A DNA stretch of 64,000 nt from Bacteroidales bacterium UBA5433. GTDB taxonomy: Bacteria; Bacteroidota; Bacteroidia; Bacteroidales; UBA932. Made by a program: the position numbers and the translations under genes. Shown here one piece after another: positions 53,599 to 62,011 of this stretch. Under the pieces are notes generated by a model, which worked only from the letters and a program-made list of their open reading frames with translations, was not told the origin of the DNA and searched no databases. The stretch lies in the NCBI GenBank assembly GCA_002427525.1, contig DIRP01000002.1, forward strand, positions 52,209 through 116,208. Reading direction: 5' to 3'. Position 1 is the stretch's first letter, and every line of letters starts with the position of its first letter.

Positions 53599-55233
53599 AT
53601 GAACAACGCCATTTACAATTTTTCGCTACCCGAAAACGAACCCATTCTGGATTATTTTAAAGGAAGTAGGGAAAGGATCCTTTTGGACAAAGAAATTGAA
53701 AAGCAATCAAACGAAGTATTGGAAATCCCTCTTATTATTGGTGGGAAAGAAGTACGCACCGGAGATTTTGGAGAAATCAGACTGCCACACGACCACAACA
53801 AAGTGGTGGCCAGGTACCATAAAGCAGGAAAAGCAGAAGTAGAAATGGCCATTAAAGCTGCCATGCAGGCACACGGGGAATGGTCCAATATGGCCTGGAC
53901 AATCAGAGCATCCATAATATTGAAAGCTGCCGAATTGCTCTCTACCATATACCGACCTGTCATCAGCGCTTCTACCATGCTTGGACAGAGCAAAAACATA
54001 TACCAGTCAGAAATTGATGCTGTGTGTGAAACCATCGATTTCATGAAATACAATGTCAGTTTTGCAGGACGTATTTACGGGCTCCAGCCCAAATCCAGCT
54101 ACAATCAGTTAAACAGGTTGGAATACAGAGCTCTGGAAGGTTTTATTATGGCGGTAAGCCCGTTTAACTTTACCTCTATTGCAGCCAACCTGAACATGGC
54201 TCCGGTAATGATGGGCAATACAACTGTATGGAAACCTGCCACAACAGCTATTCTGTCCAATTACTACCTTATGCAGGTCTTTGCACGTGCGGGACTGCCC
54301 GAGGGTGTCATCAATTTCCTGCCCGGTCCCGGATCGGTTATCGGGAACACCTGTTTGGCATCCAAAGACCTGAGCGGAATCCATTTTACCGGTTCCAACG
54401 GTACGTTCAACAACCTGTGGTCGCAAGTGAGCCAAAACCTGTCCCACTACAAATCGTATCCCAGACTGGTGGGAGAAACCGGAGGCAAAGACTTTATTTT
54501 TGTACACCCCTCGGCAAACACTCAGGACGTGGTGCTCAATTCCATCCGCGGGGCGTTTGAGTACCAGGGACAGAAATGCAGTGCGGCTTCCCGTATGTAC
54601 GCACCGCGTTCATTGTGGCCCAAAATCAAAGAAGGCCTTTGCACGTTGGCAGAAGACATTAAAATGGGAGACATCAAGGATGTAACCAACTTCATGAACG
54701 CCGTCATTGATGAAAAATCTTTTGACAACATCAGTTCGTATATAGATTATGCCAAACACGCACCGGATGCACAAGTTATTGCCGGAGGACAATACGACAA
54801 ATCCAAAGGCTATTTCATCCGCCCGACGGTTGTGGAAACTACCAATCCGCACCTGAAACTCATGGAAGAAGAAATTTTTGGCCCCGTTCTTACTGTATAC
54901 GTTTACGAAGACAAAGAACTGGACAAAGCCCTTGAATTGTGCGATACCACCTCGCCTTACGGCCTGACCGGAGCTGTTTTTGCCGAGGACCGCAGGGCAG
55001 TGGCGCGCATGTGTGAAAAACTGAGGTACGCCGCAGGCAACTTCTACATCAACGACAAACCCACCGGAGCCATCGTAGGTATGCAACCCTTTGGCGGATC
55101 ACGTGCCTCGGGAACAAACGACAAGGCCGGCGGGGAATTCAACCTGGTACGCTGGACCAATCCCCGCACCATCAAGGAAACGTTTGTAAGCCCCCAGGAA
55201 TACCGCTATCCGTACATGACAGAGTCCGAATAA
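53599..55233 (+). CDS. L-glutamate gamma-semialdehyde (P5C) dehydrogenase
   Basis: The enzyme oxidises glutamate semialdehyde/P5C to glutamate with NAD, the second step of proline degradation. It has 544 residues. The nucleophile Cys is in GAFEYQGQKCSAASR (about 330), the general-base Glu in RLVGETGGKDFIFVH (about 292) and the SPFNFTS segment near 188 binds NAD. The end FGGSRASGTNDKAGG is typical of the P5CDH branch. The ATG at 53599 is preferred to the longer frame at 53542. The proline dehydrogenase partner gene is not in the window. Confidence 0.92.
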   Translation: MNNAIYNFSLPENEPILDYFKGSRERILLDKEIEKQSNEVLEIPLIIGGKEVRTGDFGEIRLPHDHNKVVARYHKAGKAEVEMAIKAAMQAHGEWSNMAWTIRASIILKAAELLSTIYRPVISASTMLGQSKNIYQSEIDAVCETIDFMKYNVSFAGRIYGLQPKSSYNQLNRLEYRALEGFIMAVSPFNFTSIAANLNMAPVMMGNTTVWKPATTAILSNYYLMQVFARAGLPEGVINFLPGPGSVIGNTCLASKDLSGIHFTGSNGTFNNLWSQVSQNLSHYKSYPRLVGETGGKDFIFVHPSANTQDVVLNSIRGAFEYQGQKCSAASRMYAPRSLWPKIKEGLCTLAEDIKMGDIKDVTNFMNAVIDEKSFDNISSYIDYAKHAPDAQVIAGGQYDKSKGYFIRPTVVETTNPHLKLMEEEIFGPVLTVYVYEDKELDKALELCDTTSPYGLTGAVFAEDRRAVARMCEKLRYAAGNFYINDKPTGAIVGMQPFGGSRASGTNDKAGGEFNLVRWTNPRTIKETFVSPQEYRYPYMTESE

Positions 55234-55280
55234 CTTTTGCAGTTGTACTTGCCGCATCACATACAGGACCGGGAATGCTT

Positions 55281-55302
55281 CCGGTTGCCGGCAACCGGTT
55301 TT
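55281..55302 (+). terminator. Palindromic terminator-like hairpin after the P5C dehydrogenase gene
   Basis: CCGGTTGCCGGCAACCGG is a perfect 18-bp palindrome (stem 7, loop CCGG) followed by TTTT and then AAAA. It fits an intrinsic terminator for the plus-strand gene. The T-run is short, so strength is uncertain. Confidence 0.6.
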
Positions 55303-55386
55303 AAAAGCCGAGGCAATCCCTTGTTCTGATGTGATGCAGCAGCAACTTTCCTTTCACAGCAGCAATTGCACTGAAGAGGGGAGCTG

Positions 55387-55530
55387 GCACCAAAAGCAAA
55401 AGGGGAACCTCGCACCCGAGGAGGGAGGGGCCCGGTTGCGCAGCGACAGCGGAGTGACAGCGGAGCAGTAGCGCAGTGACAGCGCAGCGACAGCGGAGCA
55501 ACTGGGAGGTGTTCCCCGTTCTTTTGGTGC
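55387..55530 (+). repeat. Long imperfect inverted repeat with tandem-repeat core
   Basis: The arms GCACCAAAAG (55387-55396) and CTTTTGGTGC (55521-55530) are perfectly complementary, and inner segments (GGGGAAC with GTTCCCC; CCGGTTGC with GCAACTGG) pair as well. The core (about 55437-55503) is a degenerate tandem array of 10-12-base units such as GCAGCGACAGCG and GAGTGACAGCG. The structure looks like a miniature palindromic element or a structured RNA. Confidence 0.6.
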
Positions 55531-55556
55531 AGCGACCTGATGGTGCAGCGACCTAA
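55525..55556 (+). repeat. Two tandem 16-base repeats
   Basis: TGGTGCAGCGACCTGA is followed directly by TGGTGCAGCGACCTAA. The first copy overlaps the right arm of the long inverted repeat, and the second ends 11 bases before the mnmE stop codon. Confidence 0.75.
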
Positions 55557-55566
55557 AAATAGTCTG

Positions 55567-57033
55567 TTATTTGCCGATGCAAAAGCGGGAAAAGATTTCC
55601 CCCAGGATGTCTTCTGTTGAGATGGCACCGGCTATACTGCCAATGTGGTGCAAAGCCAGGCGCAGATCGGGTGTCATCAGATCATGGGACAACGAGGTGT
55701 CCAATCCGATGCGTACGCGCCGGAGCGCCTGACCTGCAGCATGCAATTCCTGGTAGTGCCGCACGTTGGTCAGCATGACGGCATGCTCGTTCAAAACAGG
55801 CCGGATTTGATGAACGAGCTCTTCCTTGATACTATCGATACCTGTTTTATCCCGGGCAGATACTAAAATAGTAGAGTGCTTGTTAATCAATGAGTTTAAC
55901 TCATTTGTAACAAAAGTGTTATTTAATGCTTTCTTAAAGTTATATAATGCAACATCTTTGTTGCATAGCATATCAATCTTGTTGATTATGAATATGATAT
56001 GTTCTTTTTCGTAGTCTTTTAGCAAGTGCAGACTCTCGGGATAGGTTTCCGGGCGCGAAGCATCCAGCACCAACAACAAAACGGGAGCCATGCGGATAGT
56101 TTCCAGGGTTCGTTCTACACCCAGCTTCTCTATATATTCCTGAGATTGCATATCCACCTCTCCAATTGTTCGTAATCCTGCAGTATCCATAAAACGGAAC
56201 GGAATGCCATCCAGTACCACAATGTCTTCAATGGTGTCACGTGTAGTTCCCGGCACAGGCGTTACGAGCGCTTTTTCTTCGCCAAGCAATGCGTTTAACA
56301 ACGTAGATTTTCCGGCATTGACTACGCCGGCAATAGCTACCGGAATACCTTTTTTCAGGGCATTCCCCATGCGGAAGGATTCGCACAGTTCGTCAATATG
56401 CTCCAGCAGCCGGTCCAGCAGGTTGCGCAGGGTATCTCTGTCTGCAAACTCCACGTCTTCCTCAGCAAAATCCAGTTCCAGCTCCATAAGCGAAGCGGCT
56501 TCCAGCAGTTGTTCCCGCAAGGCGGACAACTGGCGGGAAAAAGCCCCGCGCATTTGATTCACAGCCAGTTTGTGGGTCGTACGGTTCTCGGAGGCAATCA
56601 GGTCGGCTACCGCCTCGGCTTGTGTCAGGTCCATTTTCCCGTTCATAAAGGCACGCTGGGTGAATTCCCCCGGACCGGCCAAAACGGCACCGTTTTCTAC
56701 CAACACCCGCAGCAAGGTTTCCCGGATGTAAGGCGATCCATGGCACGAAAATTCTACGCTGTCTTCCCCTGTATAGGAATGCGGTGCACGAAAAACACTC
56801 AGCAGCACCTGATCCAGAAATTCGCCGTCCGGCTTGTATACCGTTCCAAACCACGTACGGTATCCCGGACTTTGTGTAAGGTCGGGACAGGCATTGGAAC
56901 GAAAGACTTTGCCGGCAACCTCCAATGCAGCAGGGCCGCTCATGCGGATGACAGCTAAAGCACCGGCTGCCTGCGGGGTGGCCGGCGCACAGATAGTCGT
57001 GTGCCCATGGGACGGTACCGTGGAGTTAGTCAT
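55567..57033 (-). CDS. mnmE: tRNA uridine modification GTPase MnmE
   Basis: With MnmG it forms the 5-carboxymethylaminomethyl group on wobble uridines. It has 488 residues. The TrmE N-terminal domain (ICAPATPQAAGALAVIRMSG onward) binds formyl-THF. The G domain has the P-loop GVVNAGKST (about 220), the G2 PGTTRDT, the G3 DTAGLR and the G4 NKID. The C-terminal FCIGK carries the conserved Cys. The ATG at 57033 is preferred to an in-frame TTG at 57042. It overlaps the RlmD gene by 8 bases. Confidence 0.96.
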   Translation of the reverse strand: MTNSTVPSHGHTTICAPATPQAAGALAVIRMSGPAALEVAGKVFRSNACPDLTQSPGYRTWFGTVYKPDGEFLDQVLLSVFRAPHSYTGEDSVEFSCHGSPYIRETLLRVLVENGAVLAGPGEFTQRAFMNGKMDLTQAEAVADLIASENRTTHKLAVNQMRGAFSRQLSALREQLLEAASLMELELDFAEEDVEFADRDTLRNLLDRLLEHIDELCESFRMGNALKKGIPVAIAGVVNAGKSTLLNALLGEEKALVTPVPGTTRDTIEDIVVLDGIPFRFMDTAGLRTIGEVDMQSQEYIEKLGVERTLETIRMAPVLLLVLDASRPETYPESLHLLKDYEKEHIIFIINKIDMLCNKDVALYNFKKALNNTFVTNELNSLINKHSTILVSARDKTGIDSIKEELVHQIRPVLNEHAVMLTNVRHYQELHAAGQALRRVRIGLDTSLSHDLMTPDLRLALHHIGSIAGAISTEDILGEIFSRFCIGK

Positions 57034-58480
57034 TTCTTTCAATTACTACAATGTTTTCAATATGATGCGTATGCGGGAACATGTCCAGCGGTTGTACGTG
57101 CTGTATAGTATATAAGGGTTGCAACAAAGCCAGATCACGCGCCTGGGTAGAAGGATTGCAGCTTACGTACACCATGCGTTGCGGTGCCATCTCCAGTAAT
57201 ACGTTAAGTATATCCGGATGGACACCGGCCCGTGGGGGGTCGAGTACTACTACGTGCGGTTTTCCTTGGCGCTCCACGAACTCCGGAGTAAGCACGTCCT
57301 TAATATCGCCTGCAAAAAAAGCTACGTTGTCGGCACCGTTTGCCTGTGCGTTGGCTTGTGCGTCCTCAATTGCCTCGGGAATGTATTCTATGCCTGTCAC
57401 CTGTTTGCAGTGACGAGCCAGGTAAAGCGCAATGGTTCCCGTTCCGGTGTACAGGTCGTAAACGGTTTCGTGTCCTTGTAGCGCAGCCAGTTCCAGCACT
57501 TTGCTGTAAAGGCGTGCCGCCTGAAGTGTGTTTGTCTGGTAAAAAGATTTGGGACCAATCCTGAACTCCAGCCCGTCCATAGTTTCTGTAAGGTAAGGAC
57601 TGCCTGCGTAATGGAAGGCTTCCAGGTCGGAAAGGCTGTCGTTTTTTTTGGGATTGAGCATGTAGTACAGGGAGTGGATTTGTGGAAATGTTGCCTGAAG
57701 GTGGTCCAGGAGCGCTTCACGTGCCGAGGCATCTTCTCCGTTTTCCGGGTTGTCGTGTGCAAATATCACCACCACCATGGTCTTGCCGCAGGACGTGGTA
57801 CGTACCATAAGTGTACGCAAGAACCCTGTCTGACGGCGTACATCAAAGAACGAGAGCCCTTTTTCCAGGGCATATTGCTTTACTGCATGCCGGATTTCAT
57901 TGGAAGGTTCCGGTTGCAGGTGGCAAGTTTCCAAATCCAAAATCCTGTCAAACCTTTTGCGTACATGGAAACCCAAGGCAGGAAAGCGCGGGAACGGCTC
58001 TGCATCACCTGCCTGTAGTGCAGTTTGTTGAGCTACAGGGAGTTCTTCAAAGGGAATCCAGCCCTTGTCAGAGAAAGTGAATTCCAGTTTGTTGCGGTAA
58101 CCTTGCGTATTTTCGGAACCGAGTATGGGCTGTAGGGTAGGGAGCTCCAGTTTTCCTATTCTGGACAATTGATCAAAAACCTGTTGTTGTTTGAATCCCA
58201 GCTGTTTCTCGTAAGGTACATGCTGCCAGCTGCATCCGCCGCACATCCCAAAATGAGAACAAAATGGGGCAACACGCAGGGGAGAGGGCTCCACCAGCCG
58301 GTGAACCACACCTTCTGTGTAACTCTTCTTTATACGCAGGATTTTAATATCTGCCACATCACCCGGAACGGCCATAGGAACAAACAATACTTTACCGTCC
58401 ACGTGTGCCAGTCCATTGCCTTCTGCGGCAAAAGATTCCATACGCACACTTTCCCAAATTTCGTGTTTTCGTTTTTTCAT
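57026..58480 (-). CDS. rlmD: 23S rRNA (uracil-5-)-methyltransferase RlmD-like
   Basis: A 484-residue RumA/TrmA-family enzyme. The N-terminal TRAM domain (about 5-65) is followed by the Fe-S motif CSHFGMCGGCSWQ (about 75-87). The SAM-binding motif is VYDLYTGTGTIALYLA (about 340), and the catalytic region VLDPPRAGVHPD (about 415) precedes VYVSCNPSTQARD (about 440) with the nucleophile Cys. The exact target uracil is assigned by family only. It is co-transcribed with mnmE, giving a translation/RNA modification unit. Confidence 0.9.
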   Translation of the reverse strand: MKKRKHEIWESVRMESFAAEGNGLAHVDGKVLFVPMAVPGDVADIKILRIKKSYTEGVVHRLVEPSPLRVAPFCSHFGMCGGCSWQHVPYEKQLGFKQQQVFDQLSRIGKLELPTLQPILGSENTQGYRNKLEFTFSDKGWIPFEELPVAQQTALQAGDAEPFPRFPALGFHVRKRFDRILDLETCHLQPEPSNEIRHAVKQYALEKGLSFFDVRRQTGFLRTLMVRTTSCGKTMVVVIFAHDNPENGEDASAREALLDHLQATFPQIHSLYYMLNPKKNDSLSDLEAFHYAGSPYLTETMDGLEFRIGPKSFYQTNTLQAARLYSKVLELAALQGHETVYDLYTGTGTIALYLARHCKQVTGIEYIPEAIEDAQANAQANGADNVAFFAGDIKDVLTPEFVERQGKPHVVVLDPPRAGVHPDILNVLLEMAPQRMVYVSCNPSTQARDLALLQPLYTIQHVQPLDMFPHTHHIENIVVIERND

Positions 58481-58551
58481 ATTCTCTTTTCAGAGAACAA
58501 AAATGCGAAAAAAAAAGCGTATTTTAGAGGAATTAATTAAACAGCCATATT

Positions 58552-59835
58552 ATGAAAACGGACTTAATCAAGAAAAGTGTAGCTAAAGTGCTTGCAATAA
58601 GCATGTTAGCTATGTTCGGAGCCCAATTTTCACTACAGGCTCAAGAAAATACACTTAGTGTTTCGGGTATTGTCATAGATTCAGAGACAAGACGCCCCAT
58701 GGTTTTTGCATCGGTAAGCATTCAGGATATAGGTATAGGTATTGTAACTAACGGGGAAGGTTTTTTTACCTTAAAATTTCCCAGTCAGTATGCAGATAAA
58801 TCAATAACCATAAGCTATTTAGGATACCATACTGGTGTAATGCCCATAGCAGAGTTCCGGGCATCCTCCAAACCGCTTACCATTGGCCTTATACAGGCAG
58901 CACTGCCCATACCTATGGCCACAGTTAAGCCTATAGATCCGCTGGAACTGGTAAAAGAATCCTTTAGGAATATCCGTTACAACTTTCCGCAGGAAAGGAT
59001 GCAAATGACCGGATTTTACCGGGAAATGATACGCAAAGGAAATACGTATGTAACACTGTCAGAGGCAGTTATTGATGTTCAAAAATCCCCGTATTCGCCG
59101 ACTTTTGCTGTAGATCAGGTAGGAATTTATAAAGGACGAGGCAGCATTGACTGGAGCCGCATTGATACGGTATTCGTTAAATTTCAAGGGGGAATTCGCT
59201 CCGCACTTGAAATTGATGTAGCCAACAACTTGTTTTTGGGGGTCAGAGAAACGGAAATAGACCAGTACTACAATTTTCAACTGGACCGTCCGGTGCAGAT
59301 GAACAACAGGATCAATTATGTGGTCTTATTTGATCAGAAGCCAGGTGCTGAAGACATTCTGTTTCGCGGGAAAGTTTATATTGACATGGAAACAAAGGCC
59401 ATTGTCCGTGTAGAGTTCAATATGAATGTAGAAAACAAGGAACAGGCTACGAACATTTTCATCCGCCGCAAACCTGCCGGATTAAAAGCACGTGTAGAAT
59501 ATGCGGCGTATATGGTGCAATACAAGCAGCTGCCGTCCGGTGTCTGGGCATTTGATTATTCCAGAACAGATATCAAGTTCAATGCAAAATGGGCTAAAAA
59601 ACTATTCAGCCAGAACTATACCATTACTTCAGAAATGGCCATGACGGATTACAGCAGAGAATCCTACCGGATACCGCAAGCAAGCCGCGTTAAGACAACA
59701 GACATTACGCTGTACCGTGTAGCCGATTTTGAAGACCCGGGTTTCTGGGAAGATTACAATACCATTGAACCTGAATCGTCCATTGAAAGCGTTATATCAC
59801 GCATTATAAGGCAACTTAAACGCAGAAATCGCTAA
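58552..59835 (+). CDS. Secreted protein with N-terminal carboxypeptidase-regulatory-like domain
   Basis: Not recognised at the functional level. It has 427 residues and a signal peptide ending at LQAQ (about 31). Residues about 36-115 form the CarboxypepD_reg-like beta-sandwich (VSGIVIDSETRRPMVFASVSI, SYLGYH). The remainder is beta-rich (QMTGFYREMIRKGNTYVTLSE about 142; EDILFRGKVYIDMETKAIVR about 263), resembling the lipoprotein-associated soluble half of such Bacteroidota proteins. A weak -7 element (58520-58527, TATTTTAG) lies upstream. Confidence 0.8.
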   Translation: MKTDLIKKSVAKVLAISMLAMFGAQFSLQAQENTLSVSGIVIDSETRRPMVFASVSIQDIGIGIVTNGEGFFTLKFPSQYADKSITISYLGYHTGVMPIAEFRASSKPLTIGLIQAALPIPMATVKPIDPLELVKESFRNIRYNFPQERMQMTGFYREMIRKGNTYVTLSEAVIDVQKSPYSPTFAVDQVGIYKGRGSIDWSRIDTVFVKFQGGIRSALEIDVANNLFLGVRETEIDQYYNFQLDRPVQMNNRINYVVLFDQKPGAEDILFRGKVYIDMETKAIVRVEFNMNVENKEQATNIFIRRKPAGLKARVEYAAYMVQYKQLPSGVWAFDYSRTDIKFNAKWAKKLFSQNYTITSEMAMTDYSRESYRIPQASRVKTTDITLYRVADFEDPGFWEDYNTIEPESSIESVISRIIRQLKRRNR

Positions 59836-59854
59836 AAGGAACACAATTTATATT

Positions 59855-61153
59855 ATGTTAAATAGCAATGTTCCCCTGGCCGAACGGATGCGCCCCACTT
59901 CTTTTAAAGATTTTGCAGGCCAGGAACATTTGGTAGGTCCGAATGCCGTCTTGCGCAAAATGATTGAAAGCCGCAACCTGGCTTCTTTCATTCTCTGGGG
60001 TCCTCCCGGTGTCGGGAAAACAACCCTGGCCCGTATCATTGCTACAGATCTGGAGCGCGTATTTTTCAGCTTATCTGCCGTAAGTTCCGGTGTAAAAGAT
60101 GTACGCGAGGTCATTGAGCGTTCCCGCTCGGGCAGCATGTTCCAGAAAAACAGGCCCATTCTCTTTATTGATGAAATCCACCGCTTTAGCAAATCACAGC
60201 AGGATGCCTTATTGGGGGCTGTTGAAGACGGCACCATTGTACTGATTGGAGCCACTACGGAAAACCCTTCTTTTGAAGTCATCGCTCCCCTGCTTTCACG
60301 CTGTCAGGTGTATGTGCTTAATTCACTGTCTGTTAAAGATTTAGAAAGATTACTTAAACGGGCCATAGAAGAGGATGCTTACCTTAAAACCTTGACATTC
60401 AACATAGAAGAAACAGAGGCCTTATTTCATTTTTCGGGAGGAGATGCACGCAAACTGTTGAATATCATAGAAATAGTAGTATCTACTTACGACCCCGGGG
60501 AAACCATTCTTATAAACAACGACCAGGTACAGGAACGCCTTCAAAAGAACATCGTGCTCTACGATAAAGACGGAGAGATGCACTACGATATCATCTCGGC
60601 GTTTATCAAAAGCATCCGCGGTGGTGATCCCAACGCTGCCTTGTACTGGATGGCCCGTATGATTACGGCGGGTGAAGATCCCCTGTTTATAGCCCGACGT
60701 CTGGTTGTGCTTGCCTCGGAAGACATAGGTTTGGCCAATCCCAACGCATTTTTAATGGCCAACGCCTGTTTTGACACCGTACACCGCATAGGTATGCCCG
60801 AAGGCCGCATCCCCCTGGCACAGACGGTCATTTACCTGGCTACAAGCGCTAAAAGCAACTCGGCTTATGTGGCTATTGAAAAGGCGCTGGAAGCCGTTCG
60901 TAAGACAGGCAACCTGCCCGTTCCGTTGCACCTGCGCAATGCACCTACCGACCTGATGAAAGAATTGGGGTATGCCAAAGGTTACAAATACGCTCACGAT
61001 TTTGAAGGGCATTTTGTAGAGCAGGAGTTTATGCCCAAAGAATTGACCAACAGCTGCTTCTACTCCCCTTCCGACAATCCCAGAGAAAAGGAAATTGTCC
61101 GGTTTCTTGAACAATGGGGAAGCAAATATTCCAAGGGACCAAAAAAAACGTAA
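59855..61153 (+). CDS. rarA: Replication-associated recombination protein A (RarA/MgsA)
   Basis: A 432-residue AAA+ ATPase related to clamp-loader subunits; it acts at stalled replication forks. Walker A is WGPPGVGKTT (about 50), Walker B is LFIDEIHRFSKSQQDALL (about 105), and sensor 1 is GATTENPSFE (about 132). The tetramerisation/C-terminal domain (SAFIKSIRGGDPNAALYWMARM, about 250) is intact. It lies 12 bases before kdsA. Confidence 0.95.
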   Translation: MLNSNVPLAERMRPTSFKDFAGQEHLVGPNAVLRKMIESRNLASFILWGPPGVGKTTLARIIATDLERVFFSLSAVSSGVKDVREVIERSRSGSMFQKNRPILFIDEIHRFSKSQQDALLGAVEDGTIVLIGATTENPSFEVIAPLLSRCQVYVLNSLSVKDLERLLKRAIEEDAYLKTLTFNIEETEALFHFSGGDARKLLNIIEIVVSTYDPGETILINNDQVQERLQKNIVLYDKDGEMHYDIISAFIKSIRGGDPNAALYWMARMITAGEDPLFIARRLVVLASEDIGLANPNAFLMANACFDTVHRIGMPEGRIPLAQTVIYLATSAKSNSAYVAIEKALEAVRKTGNLPVPLHLRNAPTDLMKELGYAKGYKYAHDFEGHFVEQEFMPKELTNSCFYSPSDNPREKEIVRFLEQWGSKYSKGPKKT

Positions 61154-61158
61154 CTTAG
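61151..61158 (+). promoter_or_regulatory. Possible -7 element for kdsA (one mismatch)
   Basis: TAACTTAG differs from TAnnTTTG by one base, overlaps the rarA stop codon and ends 7 bases before the ATG at 61166. Low confidence; kdsA may instead be co-transcribed with rarA. Confidence 0.3.
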
Positions 61159-61165
61159 CGCAATT

Positions 61166-61984
61166 ATGAATCTCCGGGACTTTTTTTTGATAGCGGGACC
61201 TTGTGTTGTCGAGTCCGAAAAAATCTGCATGAACATTGCTGAAACGCTGTGCCGGCTTACAGCTGAATACAATATGCAGTATGTCTTCAAAGCCTCTTAC
61301 CGCAAAGAAAATCGCACGCGTTACAATTCTTTTACCGGTATTGGAGACAGAAACGGTCTGGAAGTATTGCAGTCCGTGAAAAAGCATTTTAACACCCTTG
61401 TTACTACAGATATACATACGCCCGACGAAGCACAGGTGGCTTCTGATTACGGCATTGATATCCTACAGATTCCGGCATTTCTGTGCCGTCAGACTTCCCT
61501 GCTGAAAGCAGCTGCACAGACGGGCCGCGCTGTTAACGTTAAAAAAGGTCAGTTTCTGGCACCGGAACAAATGGGATTTGTAGTAGAAAAGTTGTTGGAA
61601 TTCGGAGCAGCCAAAGAAAAGATTCTACTGACGGAAAGAGGAACACAATTTGGCTATAAAGATTTAATATTTGATGTCCGGGGCATTCCTACCATGAGAA
61701 AGCTGGATGTACCTGTAGTAATGGATGTTACCCACTCTGTACAAGTTCCAAACCAAGAACGAGGGATTGCCGGCGGCCGTCCGGACATGATATTTACCCT
61801 GGCAGCAGCAGCTGTGGCTGTAGGAGTAGACGGTCTGTTTGTGGAAACCCATCCCAACCCGGCAGAGGCTTTATCGGACGGCAGTAACATGCTTTCGCTC
61901 GACCGCATGGAGTCGCTGTTGCGGCATATACTGGCTTTCCACAGCACCTACCTGGATTTGAATAAAGAGAAAAATAATACTTAA
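61166..61984 (+). CDS. kdsA: 3-deoxy-8-phosphooctulonate synthase (KDO-8-phosphate synthase)
   Basis: It condenses arabinose 5-phosphate with PEP to KDO-8-phosphate for lipopolysaccharide. A 272-residue TIM barrel, class I DAHP-synthase family. Motifs are LIAGPCVVES (about 8), FKASYRKENRTR (about 45), GYKDLIFDVRGIPTMRKL (about 155) and VMDVTHSVQVPNQ (about 180). The metal/substrate-end LFVETHPNPAEALSDG is near residue 230. Complete. Confidence 0.96.
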   Translation: MNLRDFFLIAGPCVVESEKICMNIAETLCRLTAEYNMQYVFKASYRKENRTRYNSFTGIGDRNGLEVLQSVKKHFNTLVTTDIHTPDEAQVASDYGIDILQIPAFLCRQTSLLKAAAQTGRAVNVKKGQFLAPEQMGFVVEKLLEFGAAKEKILLTERGTQFGYKDLIFDVRGIPTMRKLDVPVVMDVTHSVQVPNQERGIAGGRPDMIFTLAAAAVAVGVDGLFVETHPNPAEALSDGSNMLSLDRMESLLRHILAFHSTYLDLNKEKNNT

Positions 61985-62011
61985 AGTAAAACATTAAATA
62001 ACCGTAGCAGA

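Larger units (their letters stand above)
55234..55566 (+). other. 333-base gene-free region with nested inverted repeats
   Basis: No protein gene is convincing here; a minus-strand frame crossing it (55257-55628) is low complexity. It holds an outer inverted pair GCATCACAT (55254-55262)/ATGTGATGC (55329-55337), an 18-bp perfect palindrome (55281-55298), a longer imperfect inverted repeat (55387-55530) and tandem repeats (see separate entries). Confidence 0.7.

Noticed and set aside
55257..55628. Minus-strand open frame of 123 codons across the repeat region
   Set aside because: The translation is low complexity (APLSLRCHCAT-type repeats) produced by the tandem repeats, and its start lies inside mnmE.
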